Below are positions 63,045 through 64,000 of a stretch of DNA of 64,000 nt, piece by piece. A program made the position numbers and the translations under genes. The DNA is from Ahrensia kielensis DSM 5890 (GTDB taxonomy: Bacteria; Pseudomonadota; Alphaproteobacteria; Rhizobiales; Rhizobiaceae), in assembly GCF_000374465.1 (NCBI RefSeq), contig NZ_KB894528.1, forward strand, positions 62,001 through 126,000. The letters are read 5' to 3'. The notes beneath the pieces are model-generated. The model was not told where the DNA came from, ran no database searches, and was given only the letters and a program-made list of their open reading frames with translations. Positions within the stretch are counted from its first letter, which is position 1. Every line of letters starts with the position of its first letter.

Positions 63045-63072
63045 AGCCGGTTGTAACAGCAGCCGGCTTTTT
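63045..63072 (+). terminator. Terminator-like hairpin in the GTA leader
   Basis: AGCCGG and CCGGCT pair around a 12-base loop and are followed by a run of five T. It lies between the candidate promoter and the first packaging gene, where an ordinary terminator is not expected. It may attenuate the operon. Confidence 0.5.
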
Positions 63073-63101
63073 GATGACATATACGTTCGAAAGTTGAGGA
63101 C

Positions 63102-63461
63102 ATGGAACCAAAACTTATTCAAGCATTGCTGGATGGTCTTCGGAACCAGGCAAAAATGCTTTTGGAGATGAACCCGCAAGGTGAGCCTTTTACGAAAGCT
63201 GCCATAGACAATCTTCAATCCACATTGAAGGTTGTAGAGAAGCTAGAAGACTTTGCTCAGAAGCAGGATGGTGATGACATTGATCGGCCTGATGAAGAAA
63301 CTGCAATTAAAAATGTACTGATTGAGATTGAAGAAAGGATTGAACAGCTCGCAAGGAAACGTGCCGATGCAATCCTACTTGAAAATGAGGTCTCTTGCGA
63401 CTGTCAAAAAAGTCGCAGCGAGTTCGACACTCAATCTGCGCCAATCTCAAAGACCGCCTAG
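63102..63461 (+). CDS. Candidate GTA/phage small terminase (gp1-like)
   Basis: This 119-residue acidic, mostly helical protein (LIQALLDGLRNQAKMLLEM near 5; IKNVLIEIEERIEQLARKRAD near 73) has no recognised DNA-binding motif. It is in the position and size range of RcGTA gp1, the small terminase that feeds DNA to the motor. The ATG follows GAGGAC. Its last 95 bases overlap the start of the large terminase in another frame. The assignment comes mainly from position. Confidence 0.6.
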   Translation: MEPKLIQALLDGLRNQAKMLLEMNPQGEPFTKAAIDNLQSTLKVVEKLEDFAQKQDGDDIDRPDEETAIKNVLIEIEERIEQLARKRADAILLENEVSCDCQKSRSEFDTQSAPISKTA

Positions 63462-64000
63462 CGACAGTAACTGGCGCACATGGTTGTTATTGGGTGGGCG
63501 TGGCTCAGGCAAAACGAGGGCGGGAAGTGCGTGGGTGCATGCTATAGCAACTGGCCTATTGCGGGTCGCACCAATTGGGCCGATTGCCTTGGTTGGTGAA
63601 ACATTTGCCGATATTCGTGAGGTTATGATTGAGGGGCCAGCTGGTATTTGTGCAAACGCACCTTATGAAAGGCCGCGTTATGAACCGACAAGAAGACGCC
63701 TGCTTTGGCCAAACGGTATTGTAGCAGAAGCATATTCTGCACATGACCCAGAGCGGCTGCGCGGGCCACAATTTTCTGCGGCCTGGTGTGATGAATTATG
63801 TAAATGGCCATACGCACAAGAATGTTGGGATATGTTACAGTTTGGTTTGCGGCTTGGTGACAACCCGCGCCAATTGGTGACGACAACACCAAAACCGATA
63901 CCGCTATTAAAAATGTTGATGGCAGATGATGCGACGCGTTTGACGCATATGACAACTTTTGAAAATGCATCAAATCTCGCGCCAAGTTTTCTAGCGCATG
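63367..64000 (+). CDS. Large terminase, GTA gp2-like (partial)
   Basis: The open frame runs to the window edge for 211 codons. It is the ATPase part of a DNA-packaging terminase: WLLLGGRGSGKTRAGSAW (Walker A, near residue 40), IALVGETFADIREVMIEG, LRGPQFSAAWCDELCKWP (Walker B region near 130) and the coupling motif LVTTTPKPIPLL near 175. The nuclease domain would follow outside. The pattern is that of the RcGTA/COG5323 group of alphaproteobacterial packaging proteins. ATG 63367 has AGGA nine bases upstream; the preceding frame stop is at 63319-63321. Confidence 0.88.
   Translation, partial: MQSYLKMRSLATVKKVAASSTLNLRQSQRPPSDSNWRTWLLLGGRGSGKTRAGSAWVHAIATGLLRVAPIGPIALVGETFADIREVMIEGPAGICANAPYERPRYEPTRRRLLWPNGIVAEAYSAHDPERLRGPQFSAAWCDELCKWPYAQECWDMLQFGLRLGDNPRQLVTTTPKPIPLLKMLMADDATRLTHMTTFENASNLAPSFLAH

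Noticed and set aside
1-64000. CRISPR arrays, insertion sequences, rRNA genes
   Set aside because: No regularly spaced repeats, transposase-like frames with terminal repeats or rRNA-like stretches were seen.

Overview
The window is a stretch of an alphaproteobacterial chromosome, most likely from the Hyphomicrobiales (Rhizobiales), in a lineage of moderate GC content. This rests on a MucR/Ros zinc-finger regulator, a TIGR03808-type Tat-exported beta-helix protein, DUF6456, DUF5330, DUF1491 and DUF2336 genes, a fused cysNC, dnaG followed by rpoD, and a DXR-like (DRL) reductoisomerase candidate of the kind first described in Brucella. The genus is not certain; a marine relative such as Ahrensia would fit but was not tested. 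Nearly everything is housekeeping or conserved core sequence. There are no rRNA genes, insertion sequences or CRISPR arrays.

Layout. 1-5.3 kb: the 3' end of dnaG, rpoD, ung (reverse), a YjbQ-type gene, a small lipoprotein and a Tat-exported DsbA-like thiol oxidoreductase. 5.3-11.5 kb: smc and ppdK. 11.6-14.0 kb: a DUF1499 membrane protein, a metallo-beta-lactamase-fold hydrolase and the biotin transporter gene bioY. 14.2-17.9 kb: xdhA-xdhB. 18.1-19.8 kb: an isolated phage/GTA-style DUF2793 gene, a 490-bp gene-poor gap and tRNA-Gln(UUG). 20-24.7 kb: cysQ, cysD, cysNC and galE, tightly overlapped from cysD on. 24.7-28.2 kb: the DRL candidate beside dxs, which together would supply the first two steps of the MEP isoprenoid pathway. 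28.3-38.6 kb: a phosphohexomutase, DUF3750, asparaginase, the TIGR03808 protein, a HerA-like ATPase, an L,D-transpeptidase, a haloacid dehalogenase, a branched-chain aminotransferase and superoxide dismutase.

38.8-44.9 kb is a redox and stress block: cytochrome c', a diheme cytochrome c, a cytochrome b561-YceI fusion, a second YceI gene, oligopeptidase B and MsrB. 45.1-51.1 kb is a complete seven-gene Mrp/Mnh Na+/H+ antiporter operon (A to G) in which subunit F carries an unusual lysine/alanine-rich tail. 51.1-54.7 kb is a regulatory block: MucR, a DnaA-domain-IV-like protein, DUF6456, SufE and DUF5330, with several striking inverted repeats. 55-62.9 kb holds a sensor histidine kinase, a peptidoglycan-binding membrane protein, DUF1491, DUF2336, a DUF1254/DUF1214 pair, a class A penicillin-binding protein and DUF983.

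The last kilobase opens what looks like an RcGTA-type gene transfer agent (or related prophage) packaging cluster: a candidate small terminase gene overlapping the start of a large terminase gene that runs off the end. A sigma70-like promoter and a terminator-like hairpin lie just upstream. The most interesting non-coding signals are two hairpins that appear to mask ribosome-binding sites (52493-52512 and 36054-36080), an 18-bp perfect palindrome ahead of rpoD, 10-bp tandem repeats at 51405-51434, and the GTA leader hairpin. All function calls come from reading the sequence; no database search was run.
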